A stretch of DNA of 58,870 nt from Burkholderiaceae bacterium (GTDB lineage Bacteria > Pseudomonadota > Gammaproteobacteria > Burkholderiales > Burkholderiaceae_D), in the NCBI GenBank assembly GCA_018882935.1, contig VERA01000007.1, positions 1 to 58,870 of the forward strand, in the 5' to 3' direction. The stretch's first letter is position 1; each line of letters begins with the position of its first letter. Below, one piece after another: positions 44,442 through 54,170 of this stretch. The notes below the pieces were generated by a model. That model saw only the letters and a program-made list of their open reading frames with translations. It was not told the DNA's origin and ran no database searches. Both the position numbers and the translations under genes were made by a program.

Positions 44442-45238
44442 TGCGCCACCCCTAAATAAGCATTGATCACTTCTTGGTTGTTCCGAACCTCATCCGGCGT
44501 GCCGTCGCCGATTTTCTTGCCGTAGTCGAGCACAACGACGCGATCCGAGATATCCATCACCACGCCCATGTCATGCTCAATCAGCACGATGGTGGTGCCG
44601 AACTGATCATTCACATCCAGAATGAAGCGGCACATGTCTTGTTTTTCTTCGACGTTCATGCCCGCCATAGGCTCGTCGAGTAGAAGAATTTGCGGCTCAG
44701 CCGCAAGCGCGCGCCCGAGCTCGACCCGTTTTTGCAGACCATACGGCAGCCGACCGACTGGCGTCTTACGAATATGCTGAATCTCGAGGAAGTCGATGAC
44801 TTCCTCTACTTTGACCCGATGCTCAATTTCTTCGCGTTGCGCCGGACCGATATAAAGCGCTTGCAGCAAGAAGTTCGATCGCATTTTTAAATTACGGCCG
44901 GTCATGATGTTGTCGAGCACCGACATGCCGCGGAACAGCGCAATATTCTGGAACGTACGTGCGATACCGCTTTTGGCGGCGGCATAGGTATTCATGTCGC
45001 GGCGGTGCTCACCGCGGTAAATAATCTCGCCTTGCTGCGGACGATAGACACCATTAATCACGTTCAGCATCGAGCTTTTTCCGGCGCCATTGGGGCCGAT
45101 GATGGCGCGAATCTCATGCTCGCGTATATCAAAAGAGATGTCGGTTAGTGCTCGAACGCCGCCGAACGACAGCGAAATATTGCGCAGGTCGAGAATAACG
45201 TCGCCGATTTTGCGGCTGCTGGTTTGGCTTTGCATCAT
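44438..45238 (-). CDS. livG: HAAT-family ABC transporter ATPase LivG
   Basis: A 266-aa ATPase. Walker A is GPNGAGKSS near residue 53; the signature reads LPYGLQKRVELGRALA, which is normal for LivG proteins of this branch, and Walker B is ILLLDEPMAGMN. It overlaps both neighbours by 4 bp, so synthetase, livG and livH are translated as a unit. Confidence 0.9.
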   Translation of the reverse strand: MMQSQTSSRKIGDVILDLRNISLSFGGVRALTDISFDIREHEIRAIIGPNGAGKSSMLNVINGVYRPQQGEIIYRGEHRRDMNTYAAAKSGIARTFQNIALFRGMSVLDNIMTGRNLKMRSNFLLQALYIGPAQREEIEHRVKVEEVIDFLEIQHIRKTPVGRLPYGLQKRVELGRALAAEPQILLLDEPMAGMNVEEKQDMCRFILDVNDQFGTTIVLIEHDMGVVMDISDRVVVLDYGKKIGDGTPDEVRNNQEVINAYLGVAH

Positions 45239-47199
45239 GCCGCCTGACGCGCGCCGGCGCTGCTAAACGTTTTTACATCACGAATTTCAAGATCGGCAGA
45301 GATCATGCCCTGACGACCATCTTCAAACTTCACTTGTGTCTCGATATATTGGCGCTGCTTGCCGTCATACAGTGCATCGATCAGTATCGCGTATTTCTGC
45401 GCGATGAAACCACGACGCACTTTGCGCGTGCGGGTCAGCTCGTCATCATCCGGGTCGAGCTCTTTGTGCAGAATCAGGAATCGATGTATTTGAGAGTTGG
45501 ATAGCAGGGTGTCGTGCGCGAGATCGGCGTTAACTTTCTCAACGCACTCAGCGATCAGATCATACACAGCGTTTTGTCCGGCTAAATCAGCGTAGCCGCT
45601 GTACGGCAAGTTGCGTCGCTCGGCCCAGTTACCGACGGCTTCCATGTCAATGTTAATAAATACATTGCAGCTGGCGCGACCATCGCCGAAGGCTACAGCC
45701 TCTTTGATGAAGGGGAAGAATTTCAGCTTGTTCTCGATATACTTCGGCGCAAACATGGTGCCATCTGCCATGCGACCGACATCTTTGGCGCGATCGATGA
45801 TTTTCAGATGCCCATCGCTATCAAAGAAACCGGCATCACCGGTGTGAAAGTAGCCCTCCGCATCAATCGCCTCGGCAGTATCTTCGGGGCGCTGGTAGTA
45901 CTCGATCATCAGACCGGGTGAACGCACCAGTACCTCGCCACTATCGGCAATTTTTACTTCCACGCCATCCATTGGTTTGCCAACCGAGTCCAGCTTGACA
46001 TCACCCGAGCGTTGCATGCACACCGTGACGCAGGTCTCGGTCATACCGTACAGCTGCTTCAGATTGATGCCAATCGAGCGATAGAAATCGAATAAATCCG
46101 GCCCGATTGCCTCGCCACCGGTGTAAGCCACGCGTATGCGCGACATACCCAACACATTTTTCAAAGGGCCATACACCAGTAGCTCGCCTAGCCCGTACAG
46201 CAACCGATCGCTGAGTGACACATCAGCATTGCCGTCGAGTAGCTTCAAGCCTGCGCGTCTTGCAACCTTCATGAAGTAATGAAACATTGCGCGCTTGATC
46301 GCGCTGGCATCTTCAATACGAATCATTACTTGCGTTAGCGTGTTCTCATACACACGCGGCGGCCCGAAATAATAGGTGGGCCCTATTTCGCGCAAATCGG
46401 TGCCGACAGTTGATGGCGACTCCGGGCAGTTGAGGCAGAAGCCGACGATATTTGAGAGTGCATACGAATACAGAAAGTCACCCACCCAGGCCAGCGGCAA
46501 GTAGCACAGGATTTCATCATCTGCCGATAACTGATCGAACGCGGCCAGGGTGTGGCCAGTGGCGATCAGCGCCCGATGAGAATGACAAACCCCTTTAGGT
46601 CGGCCAGTCGTGCCAGAGGTGTACAGCATGACGGCCACATCGTCGGTGCGTCCTGCATCGACTTCTTTTTGAAAGAAATCGGGGTGGCTGTCGTGATAGC
46701 GACTACCGAGTACTTGCACGTCGTCGAAGGCGTGCAAGCCGGGCTGCGTGTAGTTACGTAGACCGCGCGGATCGTCGTAGATGATGTGCGATAAGCCCGG
46801 CACGGTGGCGCGCGCCTCGAGTAGCTTGTCGACCTGCTCCTGATCTTCGACGATAGCGAAATCGATACCGGCGTTCTCAAGCACGTAGGCCATGTCGGCC
46901 GCAGGCGCATCTTGATAGAGCGGTACGGCAATACCACCGAGTGATTGCGCTGCTGCCATTGCCATGTAAAGCCGCGGTCGATTGTCGCCAATAATGGCGA
47001 GATTCATGCCGCGCCGAAAGCCGAGTTGCGCCAAGCCGCAGGCAAAACTGCTGACCTCCTTGACGGCTTGTGCCCATGTAATGGTTTGCCAGATTCCGAG
47101 ATCTTTTTCCCGGAAGGCAGCGTGATGCGGGCGCGTGACAGCGTGTTGCAACATGAGCCGGGGAAAGGTTTCCGCCGACCGCTCGTTTGTCTCCACCAT
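45235..47199 (-). CDS. Long-chain acyl-CoA synthetase-like AMP-forming ligase
   Basis: A 654-aa adenylate-forming enzyme. The P-loop YTSGTTGRPKG is at 193-203; YGMTETCVTV and GYFHTGDAGF are also present. The size and the large C-terminal region fit the fatty acyl-CoA synthetase class that is encoded at the head of HAAT operons in Burkholderiales. It probably couples import to CoA activation, with the PaaK-like enzyme handling another substrate or acting in a back-up role. It is the first gene of the cluster. Confidence 0.87.
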   Translation of the reverse strand: MVETNERSAETFPRLMLQHAVTRPHHAAFREKDLGIWQTITWAQAVKEVSSFACGLAQLGFRRGMNLAIIGDNRPRLYMAMAAAQSLGGIAVPLYQDAPAADMAYVLENAGIDFAIVEDQEQVDKLLEARATVPGLSHIIYDDPRGLRNYTQPGLHAFDDVQVLGSRYHDSHPDFFQKEVDAGRTDDVAVMLYTSGTTGRPKGVCHSHRALIATGHTLAAFDQLSADDEILCYLPLAWVGDFLYSYALSNIVGFCLNCPESPSTVGTDLREIGPTYYFGPPRVYENTLTQVMIRIEDASAIKRAMFHYFMKVARRAGLKLLDGNADVSLSDRLLYGLGELLVYGPLKNVLGMSRIRVAYTGGEAIGPDLFDFYRSIGINLKQLYGMTETCVTVCMQRSGDVKLDSVGKPMDGVEVKIADSGEVLVRSPGLMIEYYQRPEDTAEAIDAEGYFHTGDAGFFDSDGHLKIIDRAKDVGRMADGTMFAPKYIENKLKFFPFIKEAVAFGDGRASCNVFINIDMEAVGNWAERRNLPYSGYADLAGQNAVYDLIAECVEKVNADLAHDTLLSNSQIHRFLILHKELDPDDDELTRTRKVRRGFIAQKYAILIDALYDGKQRQYIETQVKFEDGRQGMISADLEIRDVKTFSSAGARQAA

Positions 47200-47569
47200 G
47201 GCGATCTGTTGGGCTAACGCCTGCCGCCTCGTAGGCGCTGGCGATAATTATTTTGTGAAATACGGCCAAGCAATGCACTGGCCTATCGCCCGATCATAAC
47301 CGACTCAACATGCCCTGAGCATCGCATTAACAGCAATACAGTCGGATTTCCATTTTGCATCGCAACATATCGCGGACTGAAATCAGTCAGCCGCCATGTG
47401 CAGATTTCAGACGCCGCCTAGTAGCCCAGCCAGCCAATTTATGCGTCGGCGGCAAACAACCAAATCATTATCAATTTATAAACTCTCAATAAAATCATGT
47501 CCAGCTGCAACTGTGTGCGAACCATCCGCAGCGAGTCGCTTGTTATTTTATTAATGAAAAGGATGTCAA
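47200..47569. other. Non-coding region with divergent promoters
   Basis: No gene is seen in 370 bases. The right half (47455-47560) is AT-rich and probably holds the promoter of the outer membrane gene. It includes ATCATTATC (47464-47472), half of a Fur-box-like sequence; the other half is not conserved, so iron control is only a weak suggestion. Confidence 0.4.
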
Positions 47570-48115
47570 ATGAAAAAAATCATTTTGCCGGCGCTGCTCG
47601 GTGCCGTGCTGTGCTCCCCGTGGCCAGCTCTTGCCGAGAGCGCTTACCTTAAACTCGGCATTGGCCAGTCGCGATACAGCGACTCGATCGACACCATGAG
47701 GGAGCGAGCCTTGACCGTAGCCTATGGTGCTGCGCTGGACGCAACCTGGGGTTATGAGCTGGGTTACGTGCATTTCGGTGATATCGACGTGGGTGTACCC
47801 GGACTGGTCACGGCGGGTTTGCGCTCACAAGCCTTCTACGGCGCAGGGGTCGCCAATATGTCGCTGAATTCTGCCACTCGCGCCTACACCAAGGTCGGTT
47901 TGGCGATCGTTAATACCAAACTCAGTGTAGCGGCGGGTCAGCAATACACGGGCGATAGGCCCGGAAACGCGACTAACTTGATGGCTGGGGTCGGCGTCGA
48001 CTATCAGCTCTCGCCGCAAATTGCCGCCAACATCGAGTACCAATATTTCGGCGCCGTCGATCGGGTGCCCCTAAACCTGAGCTCGTGGACTGTGGGGCTA
48101 CGCTACGGATTCTGA
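47570..48115 (+). CDS. Outer membrane beta-barrel protein
   Basis: A 181-aa protein with a signal peptide (cleavage after about residue 22, ALA) and alternating hydrophobic strands: YLKLGIGQSRY, WGYELGYVHFG, TRAYTKVGLAIVNT and a terminal WTVGLRYGF ending in phenylalanine, as outer membrane barrels do. It fits the small OmpA-/OmpW-like eight-strand class; the ligand is unknown. AAGGA precedes the ATG by 7 bases. Its last 18 bases overlap the end of the convergent hydrolase gene. Confidence 0.8.
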   Translation: MKKIILPALLGAVLCSPWPALAESAYLKLGIGQSRYSDSIDTMRERALTVAYGAALDATWGYELGYVHFGDIDVGVPGLVTAGLRSQAFYGAGVANMSLNSATRAYTKVGLAIVNTKLSVAAGQQYTGDRPGNATNLMAGVGVDYQLSPQIAANIEYQYFGAVDRVPLNLSSWTVGLRYGF

Positions 48116-49072
48116 TTCCCGCAGCTCTGCTACCGCTTGCTGCAGCGCGCCAGAGATCAAAGGGTCAGCGGGCGTATGCGTGCCCCGCTCGACCCACATC
48201 AAGCGCGCGTTCGGGTTTGCTTCTTTCAGTTTGATGGCGTTTTCCGGCGGGCAGATCAGGTCGTGCGTGCCGTGAATAATCAGCATGGGTTTGTCGCGCA
48301 TCGCGGCCGCCGCCTGCAGCAGATCGGCTTCCGTACAAAAACAATGTTGCGACAGGTAGTGCGCCTGCAAGCGGTATTTGCCCAGCGTGCGCGCTGAAAC
48401 CGGCTGGTGGGGTTTGTCCGATTCATCTGGACCTGCCAAGCTCGCAGGCGAATCCAGCTTACCTTCCATGGCGCGCATCAGCGCGTTCTCGTAATTGCTC
48501 CAGCGCCGCGCGGCGTCACTGGCTGCGCCGTTATCGCTGCCCAGCAGCGCAAGACATAGCGTGCCAAGCACATCGTTTTGCTGGGCCTCGCTCCATCCCT
48601 CGGTGAGTTGCGCCCATGCGTGCGGCACCATGGCGCGCAGCGATTGAAAAAACCACTGCAGCTCACGCGCACTTGCCAAAAAACTACCGCGCAGAACCAA
48701 GCCCCTGATGCGGTCAGCGTGTTGGGCGGTGTAGAGCAGCGCCAGTGTCGCACCCCACGACCCACCCACCACCATCCAACGATCAATACCCAGGTGGGAC
48801 CGAATATGCTCGATGTCAGCGACCAGCCGCTGACTGGTGTTGTTGACCAGCTCTCCGTGCGGCAACGACTGCCCGGAGCCGCGCTGATCGAAAAGCACGA
48901 CGCGTTGCCGACTCAGGTCGAACCACTCGATGACTGATGGCGACGTGCCGCTACCCGGGCCGCCGTGCAGCACCACCGCGGCAGGTGCCGTTGGCTTGCC
49001 GTATTGTGCCAAGTACAGACGATGACCATCGCCTGTGTCTAACATCTGCTGATCGTAGGCGCTGGCAGGCAT
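48098..49072 (-). CDS. Proline iminopeptidase-like alpha/beta hydrolase
   Basis: 324 aa with the oxyanion motif LHGGPGSGTSP, the nucleophile elbow GGSWGATLALLY, an aspartate in GTHDLICPPE and a histidine in RGTHTPAD. DQRGSGQSLPHGELVNNTS is typical of family S33 proline iminopeptidases, which remove N-terminal proline from peptides. ATG 49072 follows AAAGAGC; a GTG at 49216 would add a 48-residue extension with one membrane-like segment, a real possibility. It is divergent from pqqB. Confidence 0.85.
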   Translation of the reverse strand: MPASAYDQQMLDTGDGHRLYLAQYGKPTAPAAVVLHGGPGSGTSPSVIEWFDLSRQRVVLFDQRGSGQSLPHGELVNNTSQRLVADIEHIRSHLGIDRWMVVGGSWGATLALLYTAQHADRIRGLVLRGSFLASARELQWFFQSLRAMVPHAWAQLTEGWSEAQQNDVLGTLCLALLGSDNGAASDAARRWSNYENALMRAMEGKLDSPASLAGPDESDKPHQPVSARTLGKYRLQAHYLSQHCFCTEADLLQAAAAMRDKPMLIIHGTHDLICPPENAIKLKEANPNARLMWVERGTHTPADPLISGALQQAVAELRESESVA

Positions 49073-49358
49073 GCTCTTTTTTTTGGTGTCGGCGATAGAA
49101 TGACGCGGTTGCGCACTCGGAGATGAGTAAAGAAAAACAGCGAGCGCTGTGACCAAGATCGGCGAAAACGCTGCAGCCACAAGGCAAATCGGTGACACAG
49201 CGCGATCAACAGCCACCGCCGATTATGCACTGGTATCCGGCCAAAGCTGTGCCGTGCTCGTAGTTTTGCATCGAGAGCGGCGTAACAACAGTGCGTTTGG
49301 CTCGCCGTTGTGCGCAGCGACGCCTAAACGCACCCATGAAAACACACTCCTGAAAATC

Positions 49359-50291
49359 ATGAAAATTTTGGTACTTGGCTCCGCCGCCGGCGGCGGTTTC
49401 CCGCAATGGAATTGCAACTGCCCGAACTGTGCGGGTGTGCGAAAGGGCAGCATCAATGCAAAGCCGCGTACGCAATCATCCATTGCCGTGTCAGCCAACG
49501 GCACTGATTGGGTATTGATTAATGCTTCGCCCGATATCCTGCAGCAGATCCGGTCGAACCCTGCGCTACAGCCAGCGCGTGCGATTCGTGACTCTGGTAT
49601 TGCAGCAGTGATGGTGATGGATGCGCAAATTGATCACATCACTGGATTACTCATGCTGCGCGAAGGTCGCAAGAAAATGAATCTGTATTGCACAGAATCG
49701 GTATGGGACGACTTGAACCACGGACTTCCGCTAGCCAAGGTTCTGTCGCACTACTGTGGTGTGGAGCGTCATGCGATCGACGGCCTCTCCGCAGATGAAA
49801 CACACTTTGCGCCGATTGAGGTTCCGGGCATTGAGGGTATTCGTTTTCATCCGATGCCATTGAAGAGCAAGGCGCCGCCTTACTCACCCCATCGTAACAA
49901 TCCGGGCCCGGGTGACAACAACGGCCTCATGATTGAAAGTAAAACGACCGGCAAGAAAGTGTTTTATGCGCCCGGTCTCGGTGAGATCGAGCCACACGTG
50001 CTGCAAGCGATGCAGCAGGCCGATTGTGTTTTAGTCGATGGCACGGTGTGGACTGGCGATGAAATGATCACGCTGGGCCTCACACAAAAAACGGCTGCGG
50101 ATATGGGGCACCTGCAAGTGTCTGGCCCTGGCGGCATGATCGAAGTCCTCGACGGCATCGGCGCGCGTCGCAAGGTGCTTATTCACATCAACAACACCAA
50201 CCCCATCCTGAATGAAGACTCGTCCGAGCGCGCCGTGCTGGCGCAGCACGGTATCGAAGTCGCCTTCGACGGAATGGAAATTGAACTCTGA
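49359..50291 (+). CDS. pqqB: PQQ biosynthesis protein PqqB
   Basis: A 310-aa metallo-beta-lactamase-fold protein. [19 protein letters not shown] at residues 7-24 with cysteines 19, 21 and 24 is the PqqB signature; [16 protein letters not shown] carries the rearranged metal motif. It acts in oxidation steps on the way to pyrroloquinoline quinone. The ATG at 49359 matches the family start. No pqqA peptide gene is recognisable upstream. Confidence 0.94.
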   Translation: MKILVLGSAAGGGFPQWNCNCPNCAGVRKGSINAKPRTQSSIAVSANGTDWVLINASPDILQQIRSNPALQPARAIRDSGIAAVMVMDAQIDHITGLLMLREGRKKMNLYCTESVWDDLNHGLPLAKVLSHYCGVERHAIDGLSADETHFAPIEVPGIEGIRFHPMPLKSKAPPYSPHRNNPGPGDNNGLMIESKTTGKKVFYAPGLGEIEPHVLQAMQQADCVLVDGTVWTGDEMITLGLTQKTAADMGHLQVSGPGGMIEVLDGIGARRKVLIHINNTNPILNEDSSERAVLAQHGIEVAFDGMEIEL

Positions 50292-50299
50292 GGAATGCC

Positions 50300-51010
50300 A
50301 TGAACGCACCCACAATACTGGAAGACCAACTACCCTGGAGCCGCGAAGAATTCGAGGCGAAGCTGCGCGCCAAAGGCGACAACTACCATATCAATCATCC
50401 GTTCAATATTCGGATGAATGAGGGCAAGCTGACCCCAGATCAAATCCGAGGCTGGGTGATTAACCGCTTCTACTATCAGATGATGATCCCGATTAAAGAC
50501 GCGGCGATCATGTCGAATTGCCCGGATCGCGAGGTGCGTCGTAAGTGGGTTGATCGCATTCTTGATCATGACGGTTATGGCGAAAAAGAAGGCGGTATTG
50601 AGGCGTGGTCACGGCTCGGTGACGCAGTTGGTATTCCGCGTGACGAGCTATGGTCGCTGAAGAAAGTAGTGCCCGGTGTGAAATTCGCGGTGGATGCCTA
50701 TGTCAATTTTGCGCGTCATCGGCCATGGCAAGAGGCGGTATGTTCATCGTTGACCGAGATGTTCGCGCCAAAGATTCATAAGGACCGACTCGCGAACTGG
50801 CCGACGCATTATCCGTGGGTAAAAGACGAGGGCCTTGCCTACTTCCGTAGCCGGGTACCACTCGCGCTGCGCGATGTAGAGCATGGCTTGCAAGTCACGC
50901 TTGAGTACTTTACGACCCGTGAGCAGCAAGAGCGCGCGCTCGAGATTTTGCAATTCAAACTAGACGTGCTGTGGCAAATTTCGGATGCGATTGAAAAGGC
51001 GTACCCATGA
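50300..51010 (+). CDS. pqqC: Pyrroloquinoline-quinone synthase PqqC
   Basis: A 236-aa haem-oxygenase-fold enzyme performing the final ring closure and oxidation to PQQ without a cofactor. The conserved [25 protein letters not shown] and DHDGYG segments are all present. It starts 8 bp after pqqB with AGGAATG and overlaps pqqD by 4 bp. Confidence 0.94.
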   Translation: MNAPTILEDQLPWSREEFEAKLRAKGDNYHINHPFNIRMNEGKLTPDQIRGWVINRFYYQMMIPIKDAAIMSNCPDREVRRKWVDRILDHDGYGEKEGGIEAWSRLGDAVGIPRDELWSLKKVVPGVKFAVDAYVNFARHRPWQEAVCSSLTEMFAPKIHKDRLANWPTHYPWVKDEGLAYFRSRVPLALRDVEHGLQVTLEYFTTREQQERALEILQFKLDVLWQISDAIEKAYP

Positions 51011-51282
51011 GCGCGCCCATGATTGATCTTGCTAGTAAGCCAAAACTGGCGAAGCTGTTTCGCATGCAGTACGAAGAGGCGCAGCAAAGCTGGGTACTGC
51101 TTTACCCGGAAGGTATGGTGCAGCTGAACCAGAGCGCATCAGAGATTTTGAAGCGCTGCAACGGTGAGCGTGATGTACATGCAATTGTTGCGGACCTTGA
51201 GCAAACCTTTAACGCCCAAGGCTTGGAGAAAGATGTGACTGCATTTTTGGAAATTGCTACTGAGCGAGGCTGGATTGTCTGA
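51007..51282 (+). CDS. pqqD: PQQ biosynthesis chaperone PqqD
   Basis: A 91-aa winged-helix RiPP recognition element that holds the PqqA precursor for PqqE. The central motif [19 protein letters not shown] is the family hallmark, followed by IVADLEQTF. It overlaps pqqC by 4 bp and pqqE by 8 bp. Confidence 0.92.
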   Translation: MSAPMIDLASKPKLAKLFRMQYEEAQQSWVLLYPEGMVQLNQSASEILKRCNGERDVHAIVADLEQTFNAQGLEKDVTAFLEIATERGWIV

Positions 51283-52414
51283 GACTAAAAAAATAGCGCC
51301 GCCCCTCTGGCTGTTGGCAGAGATTACGTATCGCTGTCCGCTGCACTGCGTGTTTTGCTACAACCCGCTCAATTATGCGGCGAATAAAAAAGAGCTCAGC
51401 ACCGAGCAGTGGAAAGACGTGTTGCGTCAGGCACGCAAACTTGGCGCAGCGCAGTTGGGCTTTTCCGGCGGCGAGCCACTGGTGCGCGATGATCTTGAAG
51501 AGTTAATCGGCGAGGCCCATCAGCTGGGTTATTACACCAACCTGATCACCTCGGGCGTGGGAATGACCGAAGCGCGCATTTCGAAGATGAAAGAACTCGG
51601 GCTGGATCATATCCAGCTGTCATTCCAGGATTCGACCAAGGAAATGAATGATTTCTTGTCGAGTACGAAAACCTTCGATCTGAAGTCGCGCGTTGCAGCG
51701 CTGATCAAAAAATATGATTACCCAATGGTGCTGAATGTCGTGCTGCACCGGTACAACCTCGATCATATCGGCCGCATCATTGAGATGGCGGTTGAGATGG
51801 GTGTGGAATATCTCGAGCTCGCTAATACTCAGTATTACGCTTGGGCCAGCGTGAATCGTGAGCAACTGATGCCTACACGCGAGCAGCTGGTGCGTGCCGA
51901 GGCAACGGTTCAAGAGTACCGTGCCAAGCTCGGCAATAAGCTGAAGCTGCTGTTCGTGGTGCCGGATCTGTTTGAAGACAAACCGAAGGCCTGCATGAAC
52001 GGTTGGGGCTCGGTATTTTTCGCTGTCGCGGCCGATGGTAGTGCCTTGCCTTGCCATGCAGCGCAGTCAATTCCAGGGCTCACTTTCCCGAATGTGACTG
52101 AGCAGTCACTGCATGACATTTGGCACCATAGCGATGCTTTTAATGCGTTCCGTGGCTACGAATGGATGAAAGAGCCTTGCCGGTCTTGCCCGGAAAAAGA
52201 AAAAGACTTTGGCGGGTGCCGTTGCCAAGCCTTTGCACTCACAGGCGACGCGCGCAACGCCGATCCAGTGTGCGGCAAGTCGCCACAGCATGATGTGGTG
52301 AAGCAGATCGTGCTGCAAACAAATAATCGGCCGGTAGAGGAAAAGCCGCTGGTGTTTCGCAATGATATGAATTCAGTGCGGTTCGCCGCAGAAGCCGAGA
52401 AGCAGACGTCTTGA
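51275..52414 (+). CDS. pqqE: PqqA peptide cyclase PqqE (radical SAM)
   Basis: A radical SAM enzyme cross-linking Glu and Tyr of PqqA. The cluster motif is CPLHCVFC (cysteines 21, 25, 28), GFSGGEPLVRDDLEEL follows, and the C-terminal SPASM region carries further cysteines (CMNGWG, LPCHA, CRSCPEKE, GGCRC). The start is TTG at 51275, inside the pqqD end, with GCGAGG six bases upstream; TTG 51254 is an alternative. No ATG fits. Length 379 aa is normal. Confidence 0.93.
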   Translation: MSETKKIAPPLWLLAEITYRCPLHCVFCYNPLNYAANKKELSTEQWKDVLRQARKLGAAQLGFSGGEPLVRDDLEELIGEAHQLGYYTNLITSGVGMTEARISKMKELGLDHIQLSFQDSTKEMNDFLSSTKTFDLKSRVAALIKKYDYPMVLNVVLHRYNLDHIGRIIEMAVEMGVEYLELANTQYYAWASVNREQLMPTREQLVRAEATVQEYRAKLGNKLKLLFVVPDLFEDKPKACMNGWGSVFFAVAADGSALPCHAAQSIPGLTFPNVTEQSLHDIWHHSDAFNAFRGYEWMKEPCRSCPEKEKDFGGCRCQAFALTGDARNADPVCGKSPQHDVVKQIVLQTNNRPVEEKPLVFRNDMNSVRFAAEAEKQTS

Positions 52415-52445
52415 TCCTTGGCGCAGCCTTTTAAGTGTGGCGGCA

Positions 52446-52472
52446 GCGCGTGCGGTGAATTAACCGCCGCGC
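52446..52472. terminator. Hairpin between convergent pqqE and ABC-2 permease genes
   Basis: A ten-pair stem (GCGCG-T-GCGGT against ACCGCCGCGC, one bulged base, 6-base loop) lies where the two transcripts meet and overlaps the permease stop. There is no U-tract, so it may only help to end transcription. Confidence 0.4.
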
Positions 52473-53263
52473 GCCGATTTGATCAGGCCGCGTTGTGGGT
52501 CATAGCCAGCAGCAGCGATCCAGTAAAACAGCAAGGTACACGCCAGCACCACCCAAATCGATCCTGTGAATTGCCCATACAACGCATAGCGCACCGATTC
52601 AACTGCGTGCGTGAATGGGTTTAACGAAGAAATCTGATAAATCCAATGGGCGCCCGCATCGCGCATGCGGCCGATGGGGTACAAGGCCGACGACAAGAAG
52701 AACATCGGGAAGATAACGAAGTTCATCGTGCCGGCAAAATTTTCCAGCTGACGGATATACACCGACAGCATCAAACCAAACGCCGACAACATCAGCGCCC
52801 CGGCAATCAGCGCAGGCAGCGAGGTCAGTAGCTGCCATGGTGAGAGGCCGATTTGCCAGATCACCACCAGAATCATGAACGCGAGCGCTTGCAGTACCGA
52901 CAAGAACGCACCGCCCATCAACTTACACGCCAACAGATAAGCGCGCGGCAGTGGCGCGGTCAGCAGCAAACGCATGACACCCATCTCGCGGTCGTACACC
53001 ATCGCCAGCGATGATTGCATGCCGTTGAACAGACACACCATCAACGCCAGACCCGGCACCATGTACAGCCGATAATCCAGCGCCGCATCAAACGGCATCA
53101 CGGTGCCAAGGTCTGGCATTTGACGAAAGCCTGCGGCAAACACCACCATCCAGAGCAGCGGGCGCACGAGCGACGATGCGAGCCGACCGGGTTGCCGTAA
53201 AAATTTATGCACTTCACGCCCGGCCACGGCGGCGAGTGCCAGGCGCGCATGCAGCAGCCTCAT
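52460..53263 (-). CDS. ABC-2 type permease of a PQQ-linked transporter
   Basis: A 267-aa inner-membrane protein with six hydrophobic segments and the ABC-2 pattern (LVRPLLWMVVFAAGF near the N-terminus, MFFLSSALYPIG late). It is co-translated with the ATPase (4-bp overlap). ABC-2 pairs of this kind are found beside PQQ genes and PQQ alcohol dehydrogenases in other bacteria, so export of an alcohol, a metabolite or PQQ itself is plausible but unproven. Confidence 0.82.
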   Translation of the reverse strand: MRLLHARLALAAVAGREVHKFLRQPGRLASSLVRPLLWMVVFAAGFRQMPDLGTVMPFDAALDYRLYMVPGLALMVCLFNGMQSSLAMVYDREMGVMRLLLTAPLPRAYLLACKLMGGAFLSVLQALAFMILVVIWQIGLSPWQLLTSLPALIAGALMLSAFGLMLSVYIRQLENFAGTMNFVIFPMFFLSSALYPIGRMRDAGAHWIYQISSLNPFTHAVESVRYALYGQFTGSIWVVLACTLLFYWIAAAGYDPQRGLIKSARGG

Positions 53264-54009
53264 GCTTTTGCCTCCACCTTGGTCAGCTGAAGAAATGCAT
53301 CCAGCAGCGAGTCTTTACCCGCTTGCTTGAGTAGCGCTTTGGCATCGCCATTGAAACGCACCGTGCCGGCGGCCATCACCACGATGCGGTCTGCCGCTTC
53401 TGCTTCATCGACCAGGTGCGTTGCCCACAGCACGCCCATCGCGCGCTCACGGCACAGCGCTTTGACATCCGCAATAATCGCCGCACGAGATGCGGGATCA
53501 ATACCCACAGTGGCCTCATCCATCAGCAGCAACTGCGGTTGTGACAGCAGTGCGCGCGCTAATTCAACTTTGCGCCGCGTACCGCCGGACAGATTGCGGC
53601 AGGTATCGTTGGCGCGATCGGTCAAATTGAATCGTTGCAGCCAGTGGGTAATCCGTTGCTGCGCCTCGCTACGCGGGATGCCATGCAGATCGGTCTGAAA
53701 CCGCAAGTTGGCGTGCACCGTTAAATCGAGGTCGAGCGCCGGCTGCTGAAACACGATGGATAAATCTGCCAGTGCTTTGATCGGCTCATGTCCGATGTCG
53801 TGACCCATCACCCGAGCGCTACCCCCGTCAGCGACGAACAAGCCGGACAGCATTTGAAATAGCGTCGATTTACCCGCGCCGTTCGGCCCCAGCAGCGCGA
53901 CAAACTCGCCCGCAGCGACAGAAAAGCTGACGCCATCGACTGCCTTACGCGTACCGAAATGTTTGCTCAGCTGGTCAATGACCAAAGGGTCGGGGAAGAG
54001 CGTTGTCAC
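53260..54009 (-). CDS. ABC transporter ATPase of a PQQ-linked exporter
   Basis: A 249-aa ATPase with Walker A GPNGAGKST (41-49), signature NLSGGTRRKVELAR near residue 139 and LLMDEATVGIDP as Walker B (Ala replaces the common Pro of DEP). The sequence style (QMLSGLF, GHDIGHEPIKALADLSIVFQ) resembles the ATPases of PQQ-dependent alcohol dehydrogenase systems. It works with the downstream permease. Confidence 0.84.
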   Translation of the reverse strand: MTTLFPDPLVIDQLSKHFGTRKAVDGVSFSVAAGEFVALLGPNGAGKSTLFQMLSGLFVADGGSARVMGHDIGHEPIKALADLSIVFQQPALDLDLTVHANLRFQTDLHGIPRSEAQQRITHWLQRFNLTDRANDTCRNLSGGTRRKVELARALLSQPQLLLMDEATVGIDPASRAAIIADVKALCRERAMGVLWATHLVDEAEAADRIVVMAAGTVRFNGDAKALLKQAGKDSLLDAFLQLTKVEAKA

Positions 54010-54170
54010 GAGACGTCCAATTATTTTTTTGTGGCCGGATTGTAGCGGCAGCGGCGATTTCGCGTTTTGCCTGGCTGACTTCGATCTGAGTAGTACCTGA
54101 GTGAATCCGGCGCTTGCGCGCCCGAATGAGGCAAGGGATCACGACGATCTACTGAGTCGTCATGCGCTGG

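Noticed and set aside
44438-45238. Degenerate ABC signature (LPYGLQ) in LivG as a sign of decay
   Set aside because: This variant is normal for LivG-type ATPases and the gene is intact and tightly coupled to its neighbours.
47464-47472. Fur box upstream of the outer membrane protein gene
   Set aside because: Only one half-site (ATCATTATC) matches; the rest of the 19-bp consensus is not there.
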